Notes: generated by a model from the sequence alone, not told the origin. A stretch of 64,000 nucleotides of DNA from Cellvibrio japonicus Ueda107 (GCF_000019225.1 NC_010995.1:2240501-2304500), one strand, 5' to 3'; positions 1 to 9,416 are shown, counted from the first letter of the stretch. Made by a program: numbers and translations.

Positions 1-143
1 TCCTGGATACTCAGCAAACCCTGTTGGCGTTGCTGTACCAGCGTCTCGAAGGATTCCCAATCATCCGCCCGGGCAAGGGATAACAGGGCTTGGGACTGGC
101 TCAGTGCACGCTCCAATGGGGCCAGCAATGTATCGGTATTCAT
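1..143 (-). CDS. FliT-like flagellar chaperone (partial, runs off left edge)
   Basis: This ORF reads leftward from an ATG at 143 and is still open at base 1, so only its first 47 codons are visible. The N-terminus is helical and reads L-x3-S-x2-L-x-LA-x2-DWE, followed by a QQRQQ stretch. This resembles the first helix pair of FliT-type export chaperones. It lies 172 bases downstream of flgL on the same strand, and fliT-like genes occur at the end of polar flagellin/fliD/fliS blocks. The family call rests on a short fragment and context. It could be another small helical flagellar protein. Confidence 0.4.
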   Translation of the reverse strand, partial: MNTDTLLAPLERALSQSQALLSLARADDWESFETLVQQRQQGLLSIQ

Positions 144-315
144 AGGCAGCGCTCTTAGCGGATAGAGTTGGCAGATAGGATCATTGCGATTTTTATCACA
201 CATTGAACCTGTGTGGGCAAGCCTAGCAAAAAGATTGTTGTAGCGAGGAAAATATCCTGGCCCACGCCAAGTGATCAGGTCATCCCTGCCCAATTGGAAT
301 TCGCTTCAGCCAGGT

Positions 316-1905
316 TTAGAAATAAGAGAACAGGGATAACTGGCTTACCTTAACAAAGCTCTGCTGGGCGGCACTCAATACAAAGGATTGCATGGAAAGC
401 TGGATTGACGCTTCGGCATAGTCAAGGTCCTGCAAACTGGAAAGCACCGTTTTGGTGGTCAGGGTAACATCCAGGTTCAGATCCCGTGAACTTTCCAGGG
501 TATTCAGGCGAGCCCCCACGTCGCCCTGAACCGCAGCCAGGTTAGTAATGGCACTCTCCAGGTTGGTCAGGGTTTTAGCCACCAGCTCCGCCAATTTTTC
601 CTTGCTCTCAGGGCTATCTTTTACCTCGCGCATTGCCTGGGCAAAGCGCGACAAGGTCGTCAACAAACCTTGTTTGTCGGTAGATTCCACAAAAAAACTA
701 TCGCCATTAACTGCGGTTACGCCATTGGTAGACGCACTTCCCATCCCCTGGCTTGGAAAGCCCAAGGCGGCATCTGTATCGGGATTGCCACCGGAAACCG
801 TGATATTCAGGCCATTAGCCACAGTAAAACCTGTGGGTGTCAGGGTGACCCCCAATGCAGCCAACTTCGCCTGGTTGCTAGGGGTTCCCGTGGTACTGTT
901 GAGTAAGGCGGCCATATCCGCCGCGCTGTTCACATTCGCATCCAGCAACAGCGTCTCTGTGCGAGCCCCCACGGTCACGGTGAGGGTTGTTGGCGCTGCC
1001 GAAAAATCGACAGGAAAACTCGCACCAGAGCCAAAATTCAGGGTTGCAGGAACAGCCGGCTCACCCGAGTAGGGATTGCCAACAATACGGAATCGCGCAC
1101 CAGCCACTTCAATATCCTGGCCGGCGATATAAGTCTGGTTAGTAATAAGCTGCTTGCCGGATGTTTTTTCCGTCACACTAAAAACGACACCAAGCCCTGT
1201 ACGGTTAAAGCTGATCACCAGATCATCGGGATACAAACGGTCAAAGGCTTCCTGATCAATAACTTCGCCTACGCTGATCATTGCAGGAGGCAGCGCTTTG
1301 TTAGCGGTGCTGGCAGATGTTGTGAAGGTGTTGTGTCCGCTGGGTACATCGACAAACAATTTTTTGCCGGAATCGCTTACCGGAACACTGACGGATGCGG
1401 ACGCTTGCAAACGCAGCTGGCCTTCATCACCCAGGTAGGAAAAATTGCCGCCGCCATCGCTGGTAAAAGGCTTGGTCGAACTCTGGTAACCCGCAAAAAT
1501 ATATTGACCGGATGCATTGCGGGTATTTTGTAAATTGAGCAATTCATCCATGCGTGCTTCAACTTCAGCGGCATAGGCCGCATAGTCTGCCTGTGTCAGA
1601 ACGGCGGTATTACCTGCAGAGACAGCAATCTGGCGCATACGTTGAACCAGGCTGACAATCGTCTGGAGACTGGACTCTTCAAGATTTAAATTATTTTCAG
1701 CGATATCAATATTTTTTTTATATTGCTCAGTGCGCGCCAATTCCTGGTTAAGCTGCAAAATCGTCGTCGCCGCCACCGGATCATCGGCGGGCGATAGCAC
1801 TTTTTTCCCCGTGGCCATCTGCTCCTGGATTTTGGTGACCGACGATTGCGCCTGGCTGATGCCCAAGGTGGCGATGTTGTAGATTTGCGAAGTGGATACG
1901 CGCAT
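316..1905 (-). CDS. flgL: Flagellar hook-filament junction protein FlgL (HAP3)
   Basis: FlgL forms the second junction layer between hook and filament, outside the cell. The N-terminus (MRVSTSQIYN, then a Q/E-rich helix to about residue 130) and the C-terminal 110 residues form the coiled-coil ends shared with flagellins. At 529 aa it is far longer than enterobacterial FlgL (about 317 aa). The extra length is in the middle, about residues 185-410, which is rich in Thr, Ala, Gly and Val as expected for surface-exposed beta domains. One stretch (TVTVGARTETLLLDAN) resembles the flagellin hook/IN motif. The start has a GGAG ribosome site 7 nt upstream. It is last in the flgF-flgL run, 96 nt after flgK. 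Confidence 0.93.
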   Translation of the reverse strand: MRVSTSQIYNIATLGISQAQSSVTKIQEQMATGKKVLSPADDPVAATTILQLNQELARTEQYKKNIDIAENNLNLEESSLQTIVSLVQRMRQIAVSAGNTAVLTQADYAAYAAEVEARMDELLNLQNTRNASGQYIFAGYQSSTKPFTSDGGGNFSYLGDEGQLRLQASASVSVPVSDSGKKLFVDVPSGHNTFTTSASTANKALPPAMISVGEVIDQEAFDRLYPDDLVISFNRTGLGVVFSVTEKTSGKQLITNQTYIAGQDIEVAGARFRIVGNPYSGEPAVPATLNFGSGASFPVDFSAAPTTLTVTVGARTETLLLDANVNSAADMAALLNSTTGTPSNQAKLAALGVTLTPTGFTVANGLNITVSGGNPDTDAALGFPSQGMGSASTNGVTAVNGDSFFVESTDKQGLLTTLSRFAQAMREVKDSPESKEKLAELVAKTLTNLESAITNLAAVQGDVGARLNTLESSRDLNLDVTLTTKTVLSSLQDLDYAEASIQLSMQSFVLSAAQQSFVKVSQLSLFSYF

Positions 1906-1925
1906 GACTAGGCTCCGTTTAATAT

Positions 1926-1941
1926 CGGCAATTTATTGCCG
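1926..1941 (-). other. Hairpin in the flgK-flgL spacer
   Basis: CGGCAA-TTTA-TTGCCG forms a perfect 6-bp stem with a 4-nt loop. It ends about 20 nt before the flgL start, just upstream of its GGAG ribosome site. No T-run follows, so it is not a standard terminator. It may tune mRNA stability or flgL translation. That role is inferred only from its position. Confidence 0.4.
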
Positions 1942-2001
1942 CTACCAAGACAATTACAGAGACTCATGCACAAACTGATCCAAACTGATTGGGTAAGGTT
2001 T

Positions 2002-4773
2002 TTACAATGCATTCAGCAGCGTATCAAACAACTCACGCGCTACCGTAATAACCCGCGCATTCGCCTGATAGAGTTGCTGGAAGCGAATCAGGTCGGCAGC
2101 TTCTTCATCCAAATTGACGCCGGAAATTCCGTCGCGCATGGACTGGGTTTGCTCAAGCAAGCTTTTACTGGCCTCGGTATTGATTTTTGACAGGCTGCTG
2201 CGGGTTCCGATTTCCTCCACCAACTTGCCGTAGGCATCGCCAAAACTCATGGTGCCATTTTGCATGGTTTTGGCGGTTTCAAGTCCTACCAGCGCCAAGG
2301 CATTGCGGTTGTCGTTAGTGCCATTGGTATTAAAGCCCACTGTAAACGTATCACCTGCCTTGGGTTGGCCACTGATATACACCTGGTATCCAATATAGGA
2401 TGACAGTGCAAAATCACTGGCAGTACTGTCGCCAAACAAGGGGCTGTTGGACGGCGATGTATTCAGGCGGACACCATTGCCCATGGTGATATCGATACGC
2501 CCCCCCACCACAATCCCCTGTTGCTCACCCGCACCGGTATCTGCACCTGCCAGGCGGACACTGGGGTTGCCGGTACCATCGTTCACATCAATACTGCTCG
2601 AGTTAGTACCGGAAGCAACCAGGCGTATATCCAGATCGACACCGGAAGACGCTACCAGTTGTAACTCCGCAGCACCCGTTACCGGGTTGGTACTACTGAC
2701 AGCGCGCAATCCCAGGGTTTGCAAATTGGGATTTGCATTAATGCGCTGGGCCAGGTAATCGTTAAATGCCGCTTCACCCATGGTGTTGGGATTGGGTACA
2801 TCACCTTGAAAACCGGTACCGTAAGCATCGTATTCAATCAGCGGCTCGCCATTCACATAAAGTTGGGTTGGCGGTGCGAAATCCGCATTGTCGAGTTGAA
2901 TATTGGTGATATTGGCCGTGGTAAAGGCGCGTGCGGTAACACCCGGTATGGTGCTAATTTGCGCAGCCGTTTGCGCGGCTGACGCACCGGGTACGGTTGT
3001 CAGGGTTTTGGTGGATACCGATCCGGTTGTCGGGTCTGTTATGGTAAAGCGCAATTGCTCTGCCAAATAACCATTGGACATGGTGTTACTCAGGGACGCG
3101 AGCGTTTGCGGTTCGCGACCGGCAGGCAAACCAAGGCGACTTCCCTTACCTACTACCAGGGTTTCCCCCATGTCACTCGTGAAAACAGCATTGCTGGTAC
3201 CGGGGATAAAAATTTGCTCGCGCAAGGCAGGCGACAGTGGCTTGGGGTTGGCAGGATCAGAATTATCCAGCACCTCATAGGTTGTCTCTGAAGTAAAGCG
3301 AATCAATATTGGCGGGGAAAGCTGACCGGCAGTCTGATAGGCCGGCAAGGTATTGCCATTAATATCCACCAGGCTCAACACGTCACCTGCACTGATCAAT
3401 CCACTACCTGAGTTACTGGTGCTGGATGCGGTGCGAATAGGCGATGCAAATGCCAAATCCTCCGGGCGACTGATCACAGATTTAATATCGCGCGCTGCGT
3501 ATTTAGTGGGTTGTAAAACGAAGCTATCGCCCCCCTGGAAAGAGCCGCTGTTCAAACTCAGTGTCAATCCTTCAAAGCTGATCGTTTGGGGATAAGCCCC
3601 GGTCAATGCGCCCTGTGCGACAACACTATTGTCACCTACACGGGTAATCAGATAGTTAGAGGTATTGGGGATAATTTCAAAGCGATAATCATTGACTCCC
3701 AACGCGTTAACATCATCGATACGCAATGTCAGGTTGCGATCATACGGCAAGGCATTATTGCTGCCATGGACAATACGGCTGCTCATGGCATCCAGTGTAT
3801 TAATGTCCGAAAACAAGGGCTGTCCATAATCGCCGTCCAGGTCTAACCCTTGTTGCTGCATTTTGTTGAACTGGTCAGAGATCGCCAGTGCAACCCGGCC
3901 CAACTCATTCTGGGCCGGATATAACACTTCATTGCGATAACTTAACAAGCCGCCAATCTGGCCACCGGAAATCTGGCTGGTAATATCGGCTGCAGAGCCA
4001 TTGCTGACCAACTGGATTTTGCCATCATTGGTTACCGAGAAAGAACTGACCTGTGAGCCGACGATCAATGGCTGTCCATTACCAATAAAGACATTGACAT
4101 CCCCATCACCCTGGTTAACCACCTGAATGGAAACCAGCCCGGATAATTGCCGCAACGCCTCATCGCGTTTATCCATCAGGTCATTAGGCATGTTTCCCTG
4201 GCCTGATGCCCGCTTTTCCGCAATGGATTGGTTTAGCTCAGCAATGGATTTTGCCAGTGCCGTCATTTGGCTAGTGATTGTTTTAACTTCGCCATTAATG
4301 CTCTTTTCAATATCCGCCAGGCGTTGGTACAAACTATTAAAGCGGACACTCAGGTTATTAACCTCTGTGACAATCAACTGGCGCGCCGGTGTAGAGGCGG
4401 GGTCATTGGCACCATTTTGCAATGCAGCAAAAAACGTTTGCAGCCCACCACTGAGCCCTGTGCTGGTGTCAGCAAACAATTTGTCAATTTTGCTGATATT
4501 GACATTGTAAGTGTTCAGCTGGTTATAGGTTGATGTATCCAGGCGCAACTGGGCAGTCACAAAATCATTAACGATACGCTCTATCGATGTGGTAGTAACA
4601 CCAGACCCCACAAAGCCGGCAGCACCTGCACTTTGTTCCGGGCGTGTGGAATAGACAACCTGCTGACGGGTGTATCCGGTGGTATTGGCATTGGAAATAT
4701 TGTGCCCGGCTGTGCGCAATGCATTTTGGCTAGCCTGTAAACCGGAGATGGCATTGGAGAGGATACCGGACAT
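2002..4773 (-). CDS. flgK: Flagellar hook-filament junction protein FlgK (HAP1)
   Basis: FlgK forms the first junction layer on the distal end of the hook. The N-terminus (SGLQASQNALRTAGHNISNA, residues 11-30) is the classic rod/hook/HAP signature. The last 60 residues (ending IRFQQLYQANARVITVAREL and a short tail) match the FlgK C-terminus. At 923 aa it greatly exceeds the usual 550-680. The insertion occupies roughly residues 330-800 and is Gly/Thr/Asn/Ser rich, with repeated beta-type segments. Its ribosome site (GGAG, 7 nt from the ATG) lies across the last codon and stop of flgJ, so translation of the two is probably coupled. Confidence 0.94.
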   Translation of the reverse strand: MSGILSNAISGLQASQNALRTAGHNISNANTTGYTRQQVVYSTRPEQSAGAAGFVGSGVTTTSIERIVNDFVTAQLRLDTSTYNQLNTYNVNISKIDKLFADTSTGLSGGLQTFFAALQNGANDPASTPARQLIVTEVNNLSVRFNSLYQRLADIEKSINGEVKTITSQMTALAKSIAELNQSIAEKRASGQGNMPNDLMDKRDEALRQLSGLVSIQVVNQGDGDVNVFIGNGQPLIVGSQVSSFSVTNDGKIQLVSNGSAADITSQISGGQIGGLLSYRNEVLYPAQNELGRVALAISDQFNKMQQQGLDLDGDYGQPLFSDINTLDAMSSRIVHGSNNALPYDRNLTLRIDDVNALGVNDYRFEIIPNTSNYLITRVGDNSVVAQGALTGAYPQTISFEGLTLSLNSGSFQGGDSFVLQPTKYAARDIKSVISRPEDLAFASPIRTASSTSNSGSGLISAGDVLSLVDINGNTLPAYQTAGQLSPPILIRFTSETTYEVLDNSDPANPKPLSPALREQIFIPGTSNAVFTSDMGETLVVGKGSRLGLPAGREPQTLASLSNTMSNGYLAEQLRFTITDPTTGSVSTKTLTTVPGASAAQTAAQISTIPGVTARAFTTANITNIQLDNADFAPPTQLYVNGEPLIEYDAYGTGFQGDVPNPNTMGEAAFNDYLAQRINANPNLQTLGLRAVSSTNPVTGAAELQLVASSGVDLDIRLVASGTNSSSIDVNDGTGNPSVRLAGADTGAGEQQGIVVGGRIDITMGNGVRLNTSPSNSPLFGDSTASDFALSSYIGYQVYISGQPKAGDTFTVGFNTNGTNDNRNALALVGLETAKTMQNGTMSFGDAYGKLVEEIGTRSSLSKINTEASKSLLEQTQSMRDGISGVNLDEEAADLIRFQQLYQANARVITVARELFDTLLNAL

Positions 4774-4777
4774 GGGA

Positions 4778-5914
4778 TTACTCCATTAGTCGCTCGCGCG
4801 CCTGGCTGGCGAGCGATAACAGGGATTGTGCAGATTGCGCCAAACCGGACAGGGTACTGATCGCTTCGTTTTTCAGTAGGCGTTTGATCTTGTTAGCATA
4901 TTGCGGGTCTGTTGCATAACCGGCCTCCTGCAGGGCCTCTGCATAAGCGGGGGAGTTTTTACCGACTGCCAGTGCAGGCTGGTAACGTGCATTATTTTTC
5001 ATCAGGGCAACATAATCAGCAAAGCTTTCGGCATAGCTGCTGTATTTTTTGAAATTGGCGCGCTCGTATTGGGGCATACCCTGCTTATATTCGAGGGTAG
5101 CCACATTAACACTATCGCCCTGCCAGCGACTGCTTGCCTTGATATTGAATAAATTAAAACTGTTCTCACCCTGGCGAGTATGGATAACGTGCTTGCCCCA
5201 TCCGGTTTCAAGCGCTACCTGCGCAACCAGTACATCAGGATTAATATCCAGGGCCTTAGCCGCCTGCTCTGCATGGGGCTTAAGCATGGCAACAAAACTT
5301 TCCTGCGAAGGACTGACCGCCAACTTGCCACCGGCCGGATGGATGCGGTTGGCATATACAGGTCCAAGGTTTGAACGATCAACACCTGTGTGGTACGCAT
5401 TTAACAAACGATTTTCGCTATCGGCAGCCTCATCCTCTTCGACAACAGGCGCCAGTGTACGCAGGGCTTCGCCCCACTGCTGATACTTGACCACGTCTGC
5501 CAGTTTGCCATCGGTTATCGGTGACGATGCCAATGGCAATGCAGCCGTAACCCTGTTTTCGGTTTCCTGCCCAAGGTGTTTGCCATAGTTCAGCAGCATA
5601 TTTTGGTAAAAGTAATCAGCCAGTCCCAAGCCGCGGCCATTGGTCAACTCGATAGACATTTGCTGGTCGAGCATATCGCGATGAAACTTTTCCTGCTCAC
5701 TGCTAAATAAACTGCCCTCTGCAAACACCTCATTGGTCGCGCGCATGCTTTTGAGCATTTCCTGCACAAACATAGCCTCAAATTTTTTGGCTACTTCACG
5801 CAGGGCTTCCGGGCTTTGTTCACGCCCCAGGGCGCGAATAGCATTCATACCACGCTGGTCGAATACTGTGTCCTGTGCTTTGGTCATGGCGCCATTGATG
5901 TCGACAGGTAACAT
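4778..5914 (-). CDS. flgJ: FlgJ, rod scaffold and peptidoglycan hydrolase
   Basis: FlgJ caps the growing rod and opens the peptidoglycan for it. The N-terminal half (about residues 1-120) carries the rod-scaffold domain (VAKKFEAMFVQEMLKSMR). The C-terminal half (about 205-355) is a glucosaminidase-type domain with VAQVALETGWGKHVI, where the Glu is the likely catalytic residue, followed by NLFNIKA and the YAESFADYVALM helix. The dual-domain form is typical of gammaproteobacteria. The ATG directly abuts the flgI stop with no spacer, and flgK follows after 4 nt. The 378-aa length is slightly above the enterobacterial 313 aa. Confidence 0.94.
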   Translation of the reverse strand: MLPVDINGAMTKAQDTVFDQRGMNAIRALGREQSPEALREVAKKFEAMFVQEMLKSMRATNEVFAEGSLFSSEQEKFHRDMLDQQMSIELTNGRGLGLADYFYQNMLLNYGKHLGQETENRVTAALPLASSPITDGKLADVVKYQQWGEALRTLAPVVEEDEAADSENRLLNAYHTGVDRSNLGPVYANRIHPAGGKLAVSPSQESFVAMLKPHAEQAAKALDINPDVLVAQVALETGWGKHVIHTRQGENSFNLFNIKASSRWQGDSVNVATLEYKQGMPQYERANFKKYSSYAESFADYVALMKNNARYQPALAVGKNSPAYAEALQEAGYATDPQYANKIKRLLKNEAISTLSGLAQSAQSLLSLASQARERLME

Positions 5915-7018
5915 TTAAATCACCACCAACTCAGCTTTAAGTGCACCGGCTTGCTTTAACGCCTCCAGGATGGCCATCAGGTCACTGGGCGATGCACCTA
6001 CGTTATTGACCGAGCGCACTATGTCATCCAGGCTGGCACCGGGTGCAAATTTGAACATGGGGTTAGTCTTTTCTTCCGCGGTGATATTGGTACTAGGCAC
6101 GACTACGGTAGTGCCCTGCCCCAAAGGATTGGGTTGGCTTACCGTCAGGCTTTCAGCCACAGTCACCGTCAAGCTGCCATGGGTTACCGCCACCGGGGAA
6201 ACGCGCACATTTTTGCCCACTACAATAGTGCCGGTGCGCGAATTGATAATAACCCTGGCGGCTTCTTCACCGGGGGTCACTTCCAGGTTTTCCAGCATGG
6301 CAATAAAATCCACACGCTGCGCCGGATTTTGTGGTGAATCCACCATCACTGACACCGCATCCAGTGGGCGGGCTGTGTCAGGTCCCAAAAATTTATTAAT
6401 GGCCTGGGCCAAGCGATTTGCTGTGGTAAAGTCTGCACGGTTGAGGTTAAAAACAATCGGTTGCCCTGCGGTAAAGTTGGTTTCGACCATGCGCTCCACT
6501 AAAGCCCCACCGGGAATACGACCTGCACTGGGCACATTCACGGTAATCCTGGAGCCATCGGCACCGGTTGCGCTTAAGCCGCCAACCACCAGGTTTCCCT
6601 GGGCCACAGCGTAGACTTTCCCATCAAGGCCTTTTAACGGTGTCATTAACAAGCTACCACCGCGCAAACTTTTGGCGTTACTAATCGATGAAACAGTAAT
6701 ATCAAGTGTCTGGCCCGGTTTGGCAAACGCCGGCAATTCTGCCTGCACCATAACAGCGGCAACGTTTTTCATTTGCATACGCGCGCCTTCAGGCACAGTA
6801 ATACCGAATTGTTTGAGCATGCTGTTGAAAGACTGCACGGTAAAAGGAGACTGTGTGGTTTGGTCCCCAGTGCCGTCCAGGCCAACAACCAGACCGTAAC
6901 CAACCAATTGGTTAGCGCGCACACCGGCCACACTAGCGATATCTTTAATGCGTTCCGCCTGTGCTGCCACACTTATTGCAAAGAGGGCAATCGCTGTTAT
7001 CCAATAAAGACTACGCAT
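5915..7018 (-). CDS. flgI: Flagellar P-ring protein FlgI
   Basis: FlgI assembles the P ring around the rod in the periplasm. I chose the ATG at 7018, giving 367 aa. It begins a clean Sec signal peptide (MRSLYWITAIALFAISVAAQA) and has GAGG 6 nt upstream. An alternative in-frame ATG at 7051, with its own GGAG site, would add 11 residues. The mature protein begins ERIKDIASVAGVRANQLVGY and contains GLVVGLDGTGDQT, both FlgI hallmarks. The C-terminus (LMAILEALKQAGALKAEL) is also typical. It lies between flgH and flgJ. Confidence 0.95.
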   Translation of the reverse strand: MRSLYWITAIALFAISVAAQAERIKDIASVAGVRANQLVGYGLVVGLDGTGDQTTQSPFTVQSFNSMLKQFGITVPEGARMQMKNVAAVMVQAELPAFAKPGQTLDITVSSISNAKSLRGGSLLMTPLKGLDGKVYAVAQGNLVVGGLSATGADGSRITVNVPSAGRIPGGALVERMVETNFTAGQPIVFNLNRADFTTANRLAQAINKFLGPDTARPLDAVSVMVDSPQNPAQRVDFIAMLENLEVTPGEEAARVIINSRTGTIVVGKNVRVSPVAVTHGSLTVTVAESLTVSQPNPLGQGTTVVVPSTNITAEEKTNPMFKFAPGASLDDIVRSVNNVGASPSDLMAILEALKQAGALKAELVVI

Positions 7019-7063
7019 AGAAAACCTCACTACAACACCAAGCATCGACATGACAAGCTCCGA

Positions 7064-7753
7064 TTACAGTGGCCACAAATCACTGTTAAAAAAGCGCGAT
7101 AACCAACCCATCTTTTGTGCATTGGCCAGTTCACCGGTACCACTGTAGGAAATTTTGGCATTCGCCAGGCGGGTAGACACAATCGTGTTATCAGGTGCTA
7201 TATCTTCCGGGCGCACAATACCGCTGATACGAATAAATTCATCACCACGATTCAGGGTGATCCACTTTTCTCCACGCACAATCAGATTGCCATTGGGTAA
7301 TATCTCGGCAACAGTCACCGTGATATTGCCTTGCAAACTGTTGCTCTGATCCGCATCGGCACTGCCATCAAAGGTCCTATCCTGTGTCAGGGTAGTGGTT
7401 AGCTCACGATCTTTAATAGTCGGATTTGCTCCCAGCAACGGGCCGGCATTGAAATTCACACCACTTTTTTTACCGGTGGTTACACCGGATGATTTCCTGG
7501 AGACAGTTCGCTCACTCAAGGTAACGGTAATAACATCACCCACAAAATGTGCCTTGCGATCATTAAACAGGCTGACACCATAGACATCCTGGTAAAGCGA
7601 GCCCTCTGTGCGCTGCGGAACTGACATATTGGATGCAATGGTAGGCGCATATGCCGGATCATCCGCAATGGGTTTGCGATTGCCACCACAGCCGATCAAC
7701 AGCGAGACTGCAGATACCATCAGTAACCATTTACACATTGCAGGAATGTTCAT
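7064..7753 (-). CDS. flgH: Flagellar L-ring lipoprotein FlgH
   Basis: FlgH forms the L ring in the outer membrane. The 229-aa product has a lipoprotein signal peptide with lipobox LLIGC, so Cys22 would be the lipidated residue. The body contains the family segments SLYQDVYGVSLFNDRKAHFVGDV... and LNRGDEFIRISGIVRPEDI. The C-terminus (GWLSRFFNSDLWPL) is the usual FlgH end. It starts 14 nt after the flgG stop, with an AGGTGAG sequence upstream of the ATG, and sits between flgG and flgI as in most gammaproteobacteria. Confidence 0.94.
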   Translation of the reverse strand: MNIPAMCKWLLMVSAVSLLIGCGGNRKPIADDPAYAPTIASNMSVPQRTEGSLYQDVYGVSLFNDRKAHFVGDVITVTLSERTVSRKSSGVTTGKKSGVNFNAGPLLGANPTIKDRELTTTLTQDRTFDGSADADQSNSLQGNITVTVAEILPNGNLIVRGEKWITLNRGDEFIRISGIVRPEDIAPDNTIVSTRLANAKISYSGTGELANAQKMGWLSRFFNSDLWPL

Positions 7754-7767
7754 AATCAGTCACTCAC

Positions 7768-8553
7768 CTAGAGGTTCTGGGTAATGTATTGCAACATCTG
7801 GTCTGCGGTGGAAACAACCTTGGAATTCATTTCATAGGCACGCTGGGTGGTAATCATATTCACCATCTCTTCCACGATATCCACATTGGAGCTTTCCAAC
7901 ATACCCTGCTTCAAGCTGCCCATACCGTTCTCACCGGGTATACCCTGTACCGGGTTACCACTGGCGGGAGTCTCCAGAAATAAATTTCCACCGATAGCCT
8001 GTAAACCGGATGGATTAATAAAATCCGTCAGGGTGATATCACCCAATTGTTGAGGGTCAGCAACACCGGGAGCAAACGCATTAACCGTACCATTACTACC
8101 GATGGTGATTTTATTCACTCCCTCGGGAACAATAATGGCAGGCTCCAGCAAATAGCCATCGGCATTAACAACCTGCCCTTCACCGTTAAGCTGTAACTGG
8201 CCGTTGCGCGTGTAGGCGATGGTGCCATCGGGTAGCAGTACTTGCAGGAAACCGCGGCCATCAATAGCAACATCCAGCGCTTGTTCAGTAACCTGGATAT
8301 TGCCTTCGGTAAATTCTTTCTGGGTTGCCACCACACGGACACCCGTACCCAATTGCAAACCGGAAGGCAGTTGGGTTTCCTGGGTTTCCTGCGCGCCCGG
8401 TTGGCGTTGATTCTGATATAACAAATCTTCAAAAATGGCGCGATCGCGTTTAAAGCCCACAGTTGCCACGTTAGCAAGGTTGTTGGAAATCGTCGCCAGT
8501 TGGCGATCCTGGGCGGCCAAACCGGTCTTACTGACATAAAGCGCTGAGTGCAT
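7768..8553 (-). CDS. flgG: Distal rod protein FlgG
   Basis: FlgG builds the distal rod that crosses the P and L rings. The 261-aa length matches the family (about 260 aa), so the rod is of normal size here. The N-terminus contains LATISNNLANVATVGFKRDR, the rod/hook signature. The middle has the DGRGFLQVLLPDGTIAYTR module, and the end (VNMITTQRAYEMNSKVVSTA) is the standard C-terminal helix. A strong GAGGAG ribosome site precedes the ATG. It lies between flgF and flgH in the sigma-54-headed flgF-flgL run. Confidence 0.96.
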   Translation of the reverse strand: MHSALYVSKTGLAAQDRQLATISNNLANVATVGFKRDRAIFEDLLYQNQRQPGAQETQETQLPSGLQLGTGVRVVATQKEFTEGNIQVTEQALDVAIDGRGFLQVLLPDGTIAYTRNGQLQLNGEGQVVNADGYLLEPAIIVPEGVNKITIGSNGTVNAFAPGVADPQQLGDITLTDFINPSGLQAIGGNLFLETPASGNPVQGIPGENGMGSLKQGMLESSNVDIVEEMVNMITTQRAYEMNSKVVSTADQMLQYITQNL

Positions 8554-8597
8554 GATTTTCTCCTCAGGTTGGCAAACAACCTTGCTGGACTATCGAC

Positions 8598-9341
8598 TTA
8601 AGACATTTGCAACAATTGTGTAGAGGCAGCGCTATTTTCCTCAGCGGCCTTCATCACTTTCACTTGCATTTCATATTGGCGTGCAAGGCTCATAATTTGG
8701 GTAAATTCAGTAACGGCATTCACATTGCTGGCCTCAAGCATGCCAGCGCGCAGGGTGACATCGACGGCGGGCTGGGCATTCAATCCATCACGCTGGCGAA
8801 ATAAGCCGTCATCCCCCTTCTCAAGGTTTTTAACATCGGGGTTAACCAATTTGATACGCGCCACTTCCACCATAGCTTCAGGCCCCTGCCCCAAGCCCAC
8901 CATGGAAATGGTGCCATCAGCCCCCACCGCCACACGTTCGTTTTCAGGGATATTGATAGGACCTGCCGCGCCCATGACCGGCAGGCCATTGGCAGTGCGC
9001 AACATACCTGCGGCATCAATCGTCATATTCCCGGCGCGGGTATAGGCTTCGGTACCATCCGGCGCCTGGATGGCGATAAATCCGGTCCCCTGGATGGCAA
9101 CATCCAATTCATTACCGGTCGTTATCATGGGGCCGGCGGTGAAATCGGATGACGGAGACTCGGTTAAGGCATAGGCACGGGTGGGCTGGCCATCGCCGTA
9201 ATACACGCCCATACTGCGCGATTGCTCAAAATCCGCACGGAAACCTGTGGTATTCAGGTTGGCCAGATTATTGGCGCGATTGGTCTGGGCCAGCATGTTG
9301 TGCTTGGCACCAGTCATGGCGATAAATAAGGCTCTGTCCAC
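8598..9341 (-). CDS. flgF: Proximal rod protein FlgF (GTG start)
   Basis: FlgF is a proximal rod subunit. I placed the start at a GTG (9341), giving VDRALFIAMTGAKHN and 247 aa, the normal family length. GGAG lies 8 nt upstream. Longer in-frame readings run back through the promoter region and have no FlgF-like residues. The product has the rod signature RANNLANLNTTGFRADF, the GTGFIAIQAPDGTEAYTR module, and a C-terminal IMSLARQYEMQVKVMKAAE helix. It is the first gene of the flgFGHIJKL run. Confidence 0.93.
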   Translation of the reverse strand: MDRALFIAMTGAKHNMLAQTNRANNLANLNTTGFRADFEQSRSMGVYYGDGQPTRAYALTESPSSDFTAGPMITTGNELDVAIQGTGFIAIQAPDGTEAYTRAGNMTIDAAGMLRTANGLPVMGAAGPINIPENERVAVGADGTISMVGLGQGPEAMVEVARIKLVNPDVKNLEKGDDGLFRQRDGLNAQPAVDVTLRAGMLEASNVNAVTEFTQIMSLARQYEMQVKVMKAAEENSAASTQLLQMS

Positions 9342-9370
9342 TGCGCTTGCTCCGCATAGCGTTAATTTTC

Positions 9371-9385
9371 TGGCATTCGAGTTGC
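9371..9385 (+). promoter_or_regulatory. Sigma-54-like site on the opposite strand
   Basis: TGGCAT-N5-TTGC lies 17 bases from the flgF promoter and points the other way. It keeps the -24 GG and -12 GC at the correct spacing, with one departure from the TGGCAC consensus. If active it would make a transcript antisense to the end of flgE, or a short RNA in the gap. It may be chance. No gene on the plus strand would be served. Confidence 0.3.
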
Positions 9386-9401
9386 CGCTGGGAGGGATTT
9401 T

Positions 9402-9416
9402 GCAAGAGGGGTGCCA
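9402..9416 (-). promoter_or_regulatory. Sigma-54 promoter of flgFGHIJKL
   Basis: On the minus strand the bases read TGGCAC-CCCTC-TTGC, an exact match to the -24/-12 sigma-54 consensus. Transcription would begin about 12 bases further on, near 9390, leaving an untranslated leader of about 50 nt before the flgF GTG. In polar flagellates such sites are normally activated by FleQ-type enhancer-binding proteins. That activator is not in this window. Confidence 0.85.

Noticed and set aside
548..1072. Plus-strand open frame of 174 codons inside flgL
   Set aside because: It lies wholly inside a confidently identified gene on the other strand, has no family-like residues and no ribosome site. The long antisense frames in flgK, flgE and rapA were rejected for the same reason.
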